Below, one piece after another: positions 25,922-35,886 of a stretch of DNA of 64,000 nt. Each line of letters starts with the position of its first letter. Within the stretch, counting starts at the first letter, position 1. The position numbers were made by a program, and so were the translations under genes. Source of the DNA: Aureibaculum luteum (lineage in GTDB: Bacteria; Bacteroidota; Bacteroidia; Flavobacteriales; Flavobacteriaceae); assembly GCF_003449015.1 (NCBI RefSeq), contig NZ_QRGD01000001.1:744001-808000 (forward strand), in the 5' to 3' direction. The notes under the pieces were generated by a model. The model was given only the letters and a program-made list of their open reading frames with translations, was not told the origin of the DNA and ran no database searches.

Positions 25922-27211
25922 ATGAAATTAATAGAAAGTACTAGTAGAACCTATTTATGGCTATCTATTGTTATATTTTTAATTTCTGCAGGTATGCTTA
26001 TTGTTGTTTTAACTGTTGTGATGAACAATAGATTGGATGAGCAATTACGATACAGTAAAGATGTTATTGCCAAAAGAATAAAATACGATTACCCACTAAC
26101 TTTATTTGATGAACCAAAGGAATTGAATGAGGCGGAGCAATTCAAATTCCCGAACGATACTATTATATATAAGGATACTTTAATTCTCAGAAACATTGAA
26201 GGAGAAGGTGTTAATGAGTTTGAAAAATACAGACAATTAACAGCTTACGAAACACTTCATAGCATTAGGTACAAAATTGTGGCAAGAAATTCCTTGGTTA
26301 GAAACCAAGATTTTATTTGGGTAATTGTGGTTTCCTCATTTATAATTATCATCCTATTATTAATTGGACTGTGGATTTTAAACACTTATATATCTAAAAA
26401 GTTATGGCATCCGTTTTACACCAATATTAATAGGCTTAAAAATTTCTCCGTTCAAGATCAAGAACCAATTAAATTGGAAAAATCAAACATCGAAGAATTT
26501 CAAGAATTAAACGAATCTATACGTAACTTAACACAGAAATTACAATCTGATTTTAGTAATCTAAAAGAGTTTTCAGAAAACGCGTCACATGAAATGCAAA
26601 CACCGTTGGCAATAATGCAATCTAAAATTGAATTATTATTGCAATCAGACAACATTAACCAAGAGCAATCTGAACAATTACAATCTATTTATCAAGCGGG
26701 GAAACGATTGTCTAAATTAAACAAGACCTTATTATTATTGGCAAAAGTTGAAAATCAACAATTTAGTACAAAAGAAGAAGTTTCATTCAAAGATTTAATC
26801 GAAAAACAATTAGAAAATTATGAGGATTTTATTCTTAATAAAAACATAACAGTTCGTAAAGAATTATCCGATCATATAATTTCTACAAACATCATATTGG
26901 CAGATACACTCGTTTCAAATTTATTAAGCAACTCCATTAAACATAATATTAATAATGGTACCATCTCCATTGTTTTTTCTGAAAATCAATTAATTTTTTC
27001 TAATACTGGTGAGCAATTAAGAGGTGATCCCGAAAATTTATTTAATAGATTTAAAAAACAGAGCACTAGAAAAGACTCGCTAGGTTTAGGTTTAGCAATT
27101 ATTAAGCAAATTTGCGATGTTAATCAATGGCAACTAAATTATTCTTGCAAGGACAAACTGCATACACTCAGTGTTAGCTTCACTAACACAACAACCATTA
27201 AGAATGATTAG
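25922..27211 (+). CDS. sensor histidine kinase of the OmpR-type pair
   Basis: 429 residues. TM helix 1 is at about 12-34, a short periplasmic sensor of about 95 residues follows and TM helix 2 is at about 131-153. HisKA has His223 in ENASHEMQTPLAIMQSK, and HATPase_c carries LLSNSIKHN and LGLGLAIIKQI. No clear HAMP domain. It phosphorylates the preceding regulator. The periplasmic domain is small enough to sense an ion, peptide or envelope state; the signal cannot be read from the sequence. Confidence 0.92.
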   Translation: MKLIESTSRTYLWLSIVIFLISAGMLIVVLTVVMNNRLDEQLRYSKDVIAKRIKYDYPLTLFDEPKELNEAEQFKFPNDTIIYKDTLILRNIEGEGVNEFEKYRQLTAYETLHSIRYKIVARNSLVRNQDFIWVIVVSSFIIIILLLIGLWILNTYISKKLWHPFYTNINRLKNFSVQDQEPIKLEKSNIEEFQELNESIRNLTQKLQSDFSNLKEFSENASHEMQTPLAIMQSKIELLLQSDNINQEQSEQLQSIYQAGKRLSKLNKTLLLLAKVENQQFSTKEEVSFKDLIEKQLENYEDFILNKNITVRKELSDHIISTNIILADTLVSNLLSNSIKHNINNGTISIVFSENQLIFSNTGEQLRGDPENLFNRFKKQSTRKDSLGLGLAIIKQICDVNQWQLNYSCKDKLHTLSVSFTNTTTIKND

Positions 27212-27305
27212 CATAGACTCTCAATACTCTTAAACGTTTTTATCGAAATTTCTATTTAGTCGGACAAATCACAATTAATTGTTAAAGAAAAATTCTTTTC
27301 TAAAT

Positions 27306-27340
27306 CTTAAGAATATCTTTAGAATCTGCACATACATTTG
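27306..27340 (+). promoter_or_regulatory. tandem operator and promoter, cassette 1
   Basis: CTTAAG-N5-CTTTAG (repeat start 27306 and 27317, 11-bp period) followed by the -7 box TACATTTG at 27333-27340. The second half-site begins 16 nt before the -7 box, as in the other three cassettes. The arrangement resembles the PmrA box (YTTAAK-N5-YTTAAK) bound by OmpR-family regulators. Confidence 0.75.
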
Positions 27341-27394
27341 ACCCAACAAAAACAAACAAAACTAAATATTAATTATTTTAAAAAACACAAAATT

Positions 27395-27727
27395 ATGAGA
27401 AAATTAAGTTTCCTAGCAGCAGTTGCAGTAATGAGTTTAGTAAGTACTACAACTTTTGCACAAGAAGAAGAAGTTATTGAAGTAGTAGAAGTTGTTGAAG
27501 CAGCACAAGAAGAAAGTGTTGAAATTCAAGTAAGCGAATTACCAGAAGCTGTAACAACTACGATAGCTGCTGATTTTGCTGATTATACTGCTGACAAAGC
27601 TTTTAAAGTTTTAAAAGATGAAAAAGAAACTTATTCAGTAATTTTATCTCAAGAAGGTGAAACTACTATCAAAGTTCTTTTTGATTCAGAAGGTAAAGTA
27701 ATTGAGCAAGAAGACGCTCAACTTTAA
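27395..27727 (+). CDS. secreted PepSY-like protein, cassette 1
   Basis: 110 residues from MRKLSFLA at 27395, with signal peptide (ending TTFAQ). An acidic Glu/Val linker follows, then a PepSY/BLIP-like fold of about 65 residues: IQVSELPEAVTTTIAADFADYTADKAFKVL ... TIKVLFDSEGKVIEQ. Such small periplasmic domains are often encoded beside two-component systems in Bacteroidota and may act in metal or envelope sensing; that is inference. The extension to 27338 runs into the promoter spacer. A close paralogue lies at 28085. Confidence 0.85.
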   Translation: MRKLSFLAAVAVMSLVSTTTFAQEEEVIEVVEVVEAAQEESVEIQVSELPEAVTTTIAADFADYTADKAFKVLKDEKETYSVILSQEGETTIKVLFDSEGKVIEQEDAQL

Positions 27728-27740
27728 AAATATTAAAAAA

Positions 27741-27865
27741 AGCAAATTGGGTTGATTGCTTTTAATTGAACAGCTTAACACTACTTTTTTGTTAAGCTGT
27801 TTTTTATTGAAAATAATTTGAATTATTTTACAAAACACGTTCAACTTGAACGTGTTTTTTATTTT
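27741..27865 (+). terminator. conserved 3' region with two terminators, cassette 1
   Basis: A shared block (AGCAAATTGGGTTGATTGCT at 27741) is followed by terminator hairpin AACAGCTTAAC / GTTAAGCTGTT (27769-27801) with T6. A second palindrome, AAACACGTTCAA-C-TTGAACGTGTTT (27833-27857), also ends in T. The same order recurs after cassettes 2 and 4, and the stem changes are compensated there. Confidence 0.85.
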
Positions 27866-27995
27866 AAATATATCACAAAAAAAAACACACAGACTAAACA
27901 ATTTTGGGTAATTAAAGGGTGTTGAAAGTATAATTATCCTATCTAAATTTATAGTAATTATTAATAAATTGTTAAAATATAAAAACACTTACCAG

Positions 27996-28030
27996 CTTAA
28001 GAATATCTTTAGATTTTGCCCATATATTTG
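27996..28030 (+). promoter_or_regulatory. tandem operator and promoter, cassette 2
   Basis: CTTAAG-N5-CTTTAG at 27996 and 28007 with the -7 box TATATTTG at 28023-28030. Spacing is identical to cassette 1. Confidence 0.75.
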
Positions 28031-28084
28031 AAGTAACAAAACAAATAAAACGTAACTATTTATTAATTTAGAAAACACAAAATC

Positions 28085-28408
28085 ATGAGAAAATTAAGTT
28101 TCCTAGCAGCATTTGCAGTAATGAGTTTAGTAAGCACTACAACTTTTGCACAAGAAGTTGAAGAAACAGTTATTGAAGCTGTAGCTCAACAAGAAGACAA
28201 AGTTGAAATTCAAGTAAGCGAATTACCAGAAACAGTAACAGCTACTTTAGCAGCTGACTTCGCTGATTATTCAGCTGACAAAGCTTTTAAAACAATGCAA
28301 GATGAAAAAGAAGTTTATTGGGTAGCATTATCAAAAGAAGATGCAAACATTAAAGTTCTTTTTGATGCTGAAGGTAAAGTAGTTGAGCAAAAAGACGGAG
28401 ATCTTTAA
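28085..28408 (+). CDS. secreted PepSY-like protein, cassette 2
   Basis: 107 residues, near-identical to cassette 1 in its signal peptide and at EIQVSELPE...ADFADYSADKAFK. The linker is shorter and lacks the EVIEVVEVVE tract. A Trp replaces Ser at VYWVALSKED. It is transcribed from its own operator/promoter and ends before the same type of double terminator. Recent tandem duplication is clear. The function is inferred only from the PepSY-like fold and the regulatory link. Confidence 0.85.
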   Translation: MRKLSFLAAFAVMSLVSTTTFAQEVEETVIEAVAQQEDKVEIQVSELPETVTATLAADFADYSADKAFKTMQDEKEVYWVALSKEDANIKVLFDAEGKVVEQKDGDL

Positions 28409-28420
28409 AAATATTAAAAA

Positions 28421-28545
28421 AAGCAAATTGGGTTGATTGCTTTTAATTGAACAGCTTAGCATCACTAAACGCTAAGCTGTTTTTATTACAACATATATTT
28501 GAATTAATTTTAAAACACGTTCTAATTTTAGAGCGTGTTTTTTTT
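28421..28545 (+). terminator. conserved 3' region with two terminators, cassette 2
   Basis: Shared block at 28422-28445, hairpin AACAGCTTAGC / GCTAAGCTGTT (28450-28481) and second hairpin ACACGTTCTAA / TTAGAGCGTGT (28515-28538). Compared with cassette 1 the inner pairs of hairpin 1 changed from AAC/GTT to AGC/GCT, so pairing is kept. Confidence 0.85.
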
Positions 28546-28634
28546 TATTATTCGAGATTCTAAATTTAAATTAGTTTTCGCTCTAGCTTACTATTTCTAT
28601 TAATAAAATGTTAAACTTTCAAACCATCAATAAC

Positions 28635-28669
28635 CTTAAGAATATCTTTAGATTCACACCCTATATTTG
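28635..28669 (+). promoter_or_regulatory. tandem operator and promoter, cassette 3
   Basis: CTTAAG-N5-CTTTAG at 28635 and 28646, -7 box TATATTTG at 28662-28669. It drives the short ORF at 28691. Confidence 0.7.
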
Positions 28670-28690
28670 GTCTTATAAAATTGAAAAAAC

Positions 28691-28834
28691 ATGGAAAACG
28701 AAAAAGAATTATTTTACGTAACCTTAGCCAATAAAAGTGCAAAAGTCAAATTCATTTTTAACGCCAAAGGAAAATTATTAAAAAAAGAAGATGTAAAAGC
28801 CTTATTAACAACAAGTTTAGTTGGCTCTTTCTAA
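28691..28834 (+). CDS. truncated PepSY-like protein, cassette 3
   Basis: A 47-codon ORF (MENEKELFYVTLANKSAKVK ... VGSF). It aligns to the C-terminal third of the cassette 2 protein (DEKEVYWVALSKEDANIKVLFDAEGKV). It lacks signal peptide and the first two-thirds of the domain, but keeps operator, promoter spacing and start codon. It would give a small cytoplasmic fragment, so a decaying copy is most likely; a functional microprotein cannot be excluded. Confidence 0.55.
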   Translation: MENEKELFYVTLANKSAKVKFIFNAKGKLLKKEDVKALLTTSLVGSF

Positions 28835-28847
28835 TTTCTTTCACAAA

Positions 28848-28882
28848 CTTTAGAAAGTCTTTAGATTCTCTTATTACATTTG
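28848..28882 (+). promoter_or_regulatory. tandem operator and promoter, cassette 4 (no ORF follows)
   Basis: CTTTAG-N5-CTTTAG at 28848 and 28859, -7 box TACATTTG at 28875-28882, again with a 16-nt offset. It starts 14 bp after the stop of cassette 3. The next 30 bases lead straight into the conserved 3' block. Confidence 0.65.
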
Positions 28883-28889
28883 AAGTAAC

Positions 28890-28985
28890 AAAAAACACTA
28901 AATTAAAAACGGAGCAAATTGGGTTGATTGCTTTTAATTGAAACAGCTTAATATATTACTACACATTAAGCTGTTTCTTTTTCTT
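28890..28985 (+). ncRNA. possible small RNA from the ORF-less cassette 4
   Basis: The predicted transcript starts about 28889. It carries the shared AGCAAATTGGGTTGATTGCT block (28913-28932) and ends at hairpin AAACAGCTTAAT / ATTAAGCTGTTT (28941-28976) with a T-rich tail. No ORF with a start codon is visible. It could be a regulated sRNA matching the 3' ends of the PepSY mRNAs, or just a deletion remnant. Confidence 0.4.
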
Positions 28986-29081
28986 TAAAAATCCATTATG
29001 CCAAACAATAAAACACTCTAAATTTAAATACCTCTCTTTTGAAGAGAATTTGTTAATAACTTACGTTATTTAACGACCTTG

Positions 29082-29117
29082 AAAACACGCTCAACCGAGC
29101 GTGTTTTCTTATATTTG
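29082..29117 (+). promoter_or_regulatory. third copy of hairpin 2, and gyrB -7 box
   Basis: AAAACACGCTC / GAGCGTGTTTT (29082-29107) is the third, covarying copy of the second terminator hairpin. TATATTTG at 29110-29117 fits the -7 consensus and lies 39 nt before gyrB. Confidence 0.65.
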
Positions 29118-29128
29118 TATGTTTTTGA

Positions 29129-31093
<1,965 letters not shown>

Positions 31094-31098
31094 TTAAA

Positions 31099-31132
31099 AC
31101 CCATCCCTGACCCTTCCCAAGGGGAAGGGAAT
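31099..31132. repeat. palindromic repeat after gyrB
   Basis: CCCATCCCTGACCC then TTCCCAAGGGGAAGGGAA; the arms CCCTTCCC and GGGAAGGG pair. It shares its sequence with the copies upstream of trpG and inside leuS. It may help to end the gyrB transcript but has no T-tract. Confidence 0.6.
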
Positions 31133-31221
31133 ACAGCTGTATTGCAAAATACAAGTGTTACCATTTTAAATTAGGGATGTTGAAATAATAAAAGAATTTA
31201 TAAACATTAAATAATATTAAA

Positions 31222-32148
31222 ATGAAAGTAACTATCGTAGGTGCAGGAGCTGTTGGAGCAAGCTGTGCAGAGTACATCGCTATTAAAAACTTCGCATCAG
31301 AAGTTGTAATTTTAGACATTAAAGAAGGTTATGCCGAAGGTAAAGCTATGGACTTAATGCAAACAGCCTCATTAAATGGATTTGACTCAAAAATTGTGGG
31401 TACAACTGGAGACTACTCCAAAACTGCTGGAAGTGACGTTTGTGTAATTACTTCAGGTATTCCACGTAAACCAGGAATGACTCGTGAAGAATTGATCGGT
31501 ATAAATGCAGGAATTGTAAAAACTGTTTCAGCTAGTTTAATTGAGCATTCACCAAACACCATTATAATTGTAGTTTCAAATCCTATGGATACGATGACAT
31601 ATTTGGTGCATAAAACTACTGGATTACCTAAAAATAGAATAATTGGTATGGGTGGTGCATTAGATTCTGCTCGTTTTAAATACAGATTAGCAGAAGCTTT
31701 AGAAGCTCCTATTTCTGATATTGACGGTATGGTTTTAGGTGGTCACTCTGATACAGGAATGATTCCTTTAACTAGTTTAGCTACACGAAACAGTGTACCA
31801 GTAAGTAAATTTTTATCTGAAGACAGACTGAACCAAGTTGCTGAAGATACTAAAGTAGGTGGTGCTACATTAACAAAATTATTAGGTACTTCAGCTTGGT
31901 ATGCTCCTGGTGCAGCAGTTTCTAGTTTAGTTCAAGCCATTGCTTGTGACCAGAAAAAAATGTTCCCTTGTTCTACAATGTTAGAAGGCGAATACGGATT
32001 AAATGATATCTGTATTGGTGTTCCAGTAATTTTAGGAAAAGATGGTATCGAAAAAATAGTAAAAATTGACCTTTCAGATGCTGAAAAAGAAAATATGAAA
32101 AATAGTGCTGAAGCGGTTAGTAAAACAAATGCATTATTAGAGTTGTAA
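31222..32148 (+). CDS. mdh: malate dehydrogenase
   Basis: 308 residues, LDH-like type. NAD-binding GAGAVGASCAEYIA at the start, substrate Arg in ITSGIPRKPGMTREEL and GMGGALDSARFKY, catalytic His in GGHSDTGMIPL. The Arg in RKPGMTR favours malate over lactate. It interconverts malate and oxaloacetate in the TCA cycle. It is followed by an intrinsic terminator. Confidence 0.95.
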   Translation: MKVTIVGAGAVGASCAEYIAIKNFASEVVILDIKEGYAEGKAMDLMQTASLNGFDSKIVGTTGDYSKTAGSDVCVITSGIPRKPGMTREELIGINAGIVKTVSASLIEHSPNTIIIVVSNPMDTMTYLVHKTTGLPKNRIIGMGGALDSARFKYRLAEALEAPISDIDGMVLGGHSDTGMIPLTSLATRNSVPVSKFLSEDRLNQVAEDTKVGGATLTKLLGTSAWYAPGAAVSSLVQAIACDQKKMFPCSTMLEGEYGLNDICIGVPVILGKDGIEKIVKIDLSDAEKENMKNSAEAVSKTNALLEL

Positions 32149-32175
32149 TATAAGCTCCTTAATAACAATCAAAAA

Positions 32176-32206
32176 GGCTACTTTAAATTAAAGTAGTCTT
32201 TTTTTT
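32176..32206 (+). terminator. mdh terminator
   Basis: An 11-bp stem from GGCTACTTTAA to TTAAAGTAGTC (one wobble, single-base loop) followed by T8. It lies 28 bp after the mdh stop codon. Confidence 0.85.
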
Positions 32207-32235
32207 ATATATTTATCGAAATTTAAAAACAAAAT

Positions 32236-32895
32236 ATGAAAAAATTTATTCTAGTCGCTCTTCTATCGTTGAGCGTGAGCGTTTTTGCTCAAAAAGAAAT
32301 TAAGGAAGGTGTAATGACAACCAAAGTTACCATGTCTTCTGATAATGAGCAAGTAAATGCCTCTTTTGCAATGATTGGTGATATTGGTGCCACAACTCAT
32401 TTTAAAGGAAATAAAGCGAGAACAGAACAGACCAATCAGATGACTGGAACACAAACTTCTATTGTTGATCAAGAAGCTGAAAAAATGTTGATGTTAATGG
32501 ATGTTCCTATGATGGGAAAAAAATACATGAAACAAGACACTAAAAAATCAGAAGAAGAATTGAAAGATGTCACTGTTACTGCTAATGGCGAAAGTAAAAC
32601 TGTTGCTGGTTATGACTGTAAAGGTTATGATGTGGTTTCAAAAGTAAATGGTCAAGAGATCAAAATGAAAATGTTTGTTACAGACAAAATTTTGGCTCAA
32701 GAACAATATACCGCTATGTTAGGTGGTAAATTAAAAGGTTTTCCATTGCATATGGTAATATCAATGAATCAAGGAGGAATGGCAATGGACATTACAATGG
32801 AAGTTACAGAAGTTAAAGCTGAAAGCGTACCAGACAGTAAATTTGATATGACTGTACCTGAAGGATATACTGAAATGGTAATACCAAAACAATAA
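32236..32895 (+). CDS. DUF4412-like secreted protein
   Basis: 219 residues: a signal peptide (LVALLSLSVSVFAQ), then a lipid-binding-like beta sheet protein (GATTHFKGNKARTEQTN, VAGYDCKGYDVVSKVNGQEIKM). The pattern matches DUF4412-type proteins of Bacteroidota, distant relatives of the LolA fold. It is periplasmic, and any carrier role is inference. A bidirectional terminator follows directly. Confidence 0.7.
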   Translation: MKKFILVALLSLSVSVFAQKEIKEGVMTTKVTMSSDNEQVNASFAMIGDIGATTHFKGNKARTEQTNQMTGTQTSIVDQEAEKMLMLMDVPMMGKKYMKQDTKKSEEELKDVTVTANGESKTVAGYDCKGYDVVSKVNGQEIKMKMFVTDKILAQEQYTAMLGGKLKGFPLHMVISMNQGGMAMDITMEVTEVKAESVPDSKFDMTVPEGYTEMVIPKQ

Positions 32896-32912
32896 ACTAA
32901 AAATTTACTTAT

Positions 32913-32941
32913 AAAAAAGCCCCGAAGTTCGGGGCTTTTTT
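32913..32941. terminator. bidirectional terminator
   Basis: A6 - GCCCCGAA - G - TTCGGGGC - T6. It serves the plus-strand DUF4412 gene and the minus-strand M28 peptidase gene, which converge here. Confidence 0.9.
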
Positions 32942-32947
32942 ATATCA

Positions 32948-33904
32948 CTAATCTTCTATTCTAGTTGGTGTATCTTCACCACTAATAATGCTTTCTGTTC
33001 CTCTTGCAATTGCTTTTATAGTTTCCGTAATGGTAGACACACTTAATGTTGTTGCCTCATCTGACACCTTATGGTAATGTGGGTCATTATCTATAGGTCC
33101 CGTTGAAAAAGTATGAGCAGGGATTCCTAATTTTGCCATTGCCGCATTGTCCGACCTATAAAACAATTGATATGCTTTATATGGATCAGGATGTAATGTA
33201 TAACCTGTATTTATAAGATTTTTCTGAATAATTGTTCCAAAATCAGAACGCTCAAAACCAGTTAACCATGCCGTTTTAGGTCCAAATTTAGATTCTTTCC
33301 CTATCATTTCAATATTGATTCCAGCCACAAAGTTATCTGGCTCTATCTGTTTACCAAAATAAGTAGATCCCACTACACCCATTTCTTCTGCAGTAAAAGT
33401 TACGAAAATAATAGTTCTTTCATTACTATTTCTATTTTTAAAATATTCCGCTAAAGCCAAAACAGCAGCTACTCCCGAAGCATCATCATCTGCACCATTA
33501 TATATAACATCTCCACTACCATTTTCTTTAACTCCTAAATGATCGTAATGAGCGGAGACTAATACATATTCATCTTTTTTACTTTTTCCTTCCAACACTC
33601 CTATGATGTTAAACAAATTCAACTCCTTTTCTTCAAAAGATTGACGATATGTTTTTAAATCTTGAAATTTATCCAATCCAATTCTCTCAAATTCTGATTC
33701 TATATACTGTGCTGCTTTTTCAATGCCAGGTGTACCTGCCTTGCGACCTTCCATCTCATCAGAAGCTAATGTATACAGATGCTTTTTTACTATTAAACTA
33801 TCAATGCCTATTAAAACTTCATTGGTGTCGATTGTTTTCGCTTTTTGGGCACAAGAAATTCCTACGCTTAGAAGTAATACAATAAGCAGTTTTAATTTAA
33901 TCAT
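32948..33904 (-). CDS. M28 family metallopeptidase lipoprotein
   Basis: 318 residues with a lipobox (SVGISC). Two-zinc aminopeptidase fold: His119 (SAHYDHLG), Asp139 (YNGADDDASG), Glu173/174 (TAEEMG) and the last His in DPHYHKVSDE. The N-terminal LASDEMEGRKAGTPG is typical of M28 relatives in this phylum. It would trim peptides N-terminally in the periplasm or at the surface. Confidence 0.9.
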   Translation of the reverse strand: MIKLKLLIVLLLSVGISCAQKAKTIDTNEVLIGIDSLIVKKHLYTLASDEMEGRKAGTPGIEKAAQYIESEFERIGLDKFQDLKTYRQSFEEKELNLFNIIGVLEGKSKKDEYVLVSAHYDHLGVKENGSGDVIYNGADDDASGVAAVLALAEYFKNRNSNERTIIFVTFTAEEMGVVGSTYFGKQIEPDNFVAGINIEMIGKESKFGPKTAWLTGFERSDFGTIIQKNLINTGYTLHPDPYKAYQLFYRSDNAAMAKLGIPAHTFSTGPIDNDPHYHKVSDEATTLSVSTITETIKAIARGTESIISGEDTPTRIED

Positions 33905-34042
33905 AGTTTTAAGTTCTTTTAATTTAAATTTTAAGTTGTAAATTTTGTTAATTCAATTATACCATCAATTATTCCAACTTACATATTTTACATAAAATAA
34001 TGTGAAATCAATCAACCTAAAGTCTGATAAACAAAACTACGT

Positions 34043-35719
34043 TTATGAAAGTCCTGAAATTTTACCATTATCATCAATAAACATTTCTTCAGAAGCTGGT
34101 TTAGATGGTAACCCTGGCATTCGCATCATTTTACCTAAAATAGGAATCAAAAATTTTGCACCAGCAGCAATTTCTATTTCCCGAACAGTTATTCTAAAAC
34201 CTTCAGGTCTCCCTATGAGTTTATCATTATCAGAAAAAGATTTTTGCGTTTTTGCCATACAAATAGGAAAATCATTAAACCCTAACTTTTCAATTCTTCG
34301 CAAATTTAACTTCGCTTTATTATCGTAATCAACGCCGTCAGCTCCATAGATTTCTTTTGCTATTTTTTCAATTTTCTCTTTTACGGGAGATTTCCAATTA
34401 TATAATGGTTTAAATTCAGTCGCCTTATTTTCTACAATATCAACCACAGCTTTCGCCAGATCAATAGTACCATTTCCTCCTTCTGCCCATCCGTTAGAAA
34501 CAACCGCGGTTACTCCTAATTTATCGCATTTACGTATGATCAAATCAACCTCATCATTAGTATCAGAGACAAATGAATTGATAGCCACTACAGGTTCAAT
34601 ATTAAATTTTCTTATATTTTCAATATGTTTTTCTAGGTTTACAAAACCCGCTTCTACACGTTCTACACTTGGTTTGTTATATTCATCACTAGGCGAACCA
34701 CCATGATGACGCAATGCTCTTATGGTAGCTACCAAAACAACACATTTCGGGTTTAATCCCGCTGCAGCACATTTAATATTTAAAAACTTCTCTGCTCCAA
34801 GGTCAGCACCGAACCCTGCCTCAGTAATTACATAATTTGATAAAGAGAGTCCCATTTTAGTTGCAATAATACTATTGGTACCTTGAGCAATATTGGCAAA
34901 AGGACCTCCATGGATAATGGCGGGATTTTTCTCTAAGGTTTGCACTAAATTGGGTTTTATGGCATCTTTTAACAAAATAGCCATAGCATTTTGTGCTTTT
35001 AAATCACGTGCAAAAATTGGCTTTCTATCAAAAGTAAAACCCACAAAAATATTTCCAATACGTTCTTTTAAATCATCACGGCCTTCAGCCATACACAAAA
35101 TCGCCATAATTTCAGAAGCGGCGGTAATATTAAACCCTTCCTCTCTTGGAATGCCGTTAGCAGTTCCTCCCAAACCAATTGTAATTTGACGTAATGACCT
35201 GTCATTCATATCAATGACTCTCTTCCAACCAATTGTTCTTGGGTCGATATTTAAATTATTAACCTTGCTTTGTAAATTATTATCAATCAAAGCTGCCAAT
35301 AAATTATTTGCTTTTTCAATGGCATTAAAGTCTCCCGTAAAATGCAAATTAATATCCTCCATTGGCACTACCTGAGAATATCCTCCTCCGGCTGCACCAC
35401 CTTTTATTCCAAATACCGGACCTAAAGAAGGTTCTCTTAATACAACAGTAGCTTGCTTGCCAATTTTATTTAAACCTTCTGTCAATCCTATTGAAACCGT
35501 AGTTTTCCCTTCACCAGCAGGAGTTGGGGTTAAAGCGGTTACTAATATTAAATTGTTTTTTTTGACTTTATCCTCATCAATTAAGTTTAAAGGTAGTTTA
35601 GCTTTGTATTTACCATACATTTCTAAATCATCTTCAACGATGTTTAATTTTTCTGCAACATTCTTAATGTGATTTTTTTCTGTAGCCTGAGCAATTTCAA
35701 TATCGGAAAGGAATTTCAT
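34043..35719 (-). CDS. fhs: formate-tetrahydrofolate ligase
   Basis: 558 residues, full length. It makes 10-formyl-THF from formate, THF and ATP. The P-loop is in TPTPAGEGKTTVSIGL (65-80). Family blocks EPSLGPVFGIKGGAAGGGY and GGPFANIAQGTNSI are intact. The gene is monocistronic, divergent from secDF. Confidence 0.97.
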   Translation of the reverse strand: MKFLSDIEIAQATEKNHIKNVAEKLNIVEDDLEMYGKYKAKLPLNLIDEDKVKKNNLILVTALTPTPAGEGKTTVSIGLTEGLNKIGKQATVVLREPSLGPVFGIKGGAAGGGYSQVVPMEDINLHFTGDFNAIEKANNLLAALIDNNLQSKVNNLNIDPRTIGWKRVIDMNDRSLRQITIGLGGTANGIPREEGFNITAASEIMAILCMAEGRDDLKERIGNIFVGFTFDRKPIFARDLKAQNAMAILLKDAIKPNLVQTLEKNPAIIHGGPFANIAQGTNSIIATKMGLSLSNYVITEAGFGADLGAEKFLNIKCAAAGLNPKCVVLVATIRALRHHGGSPSDEYNKPSVERVEAGFVNLEKHIENIRKFNIEPVVAINSFVSDTNDEVDLIIRKCDKLGVTAVVSNGWAEGGNGTIDLAKAVVDIVENKATEFKPLYNWKSPVKEKIEKIAKEIYGADGVDYDNKAKLNLRRIEKLGFNDFPICMAKTQKSFSDNDKLIGRPEGFRITVREIEIAAGAKFLIPILGKMMRMPGLPSKPASEEMFIDDNGKISGLS

Positions 35720-35791
35720 TTAGTATTAAATTTAAATAGCTAAGATAATGAATTTATGAAGTAAAGCCAATTATAAAAAACTTAAAAACAA

Positions 35792-35822
35792 TTGTCTATT
35801 CTCATTTGTTACTATATATTTG
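35792..35822 (+). promoter_or_regulatory. secDF promoter
   Basis: TTG at 35792-35794 and TATATTTG at 35815-35822, 20 nt apart, match the Bacteroidota consensus well. Predicted start is about 60 nt before the ATG. Confidence 0.7.
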
Positions 35823-35886
35823 CACGTTAATAAAAAAAAGGTATATCTATAATATATGCCTATAAGATATTTTAAATAGAAAGTAG

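Noticed and set aside
34002-34328. 108-codon plus-strand ORF
   Set aside because: It overlaps the conserved fhs coding sequence on the opposite strand and shows no family features.
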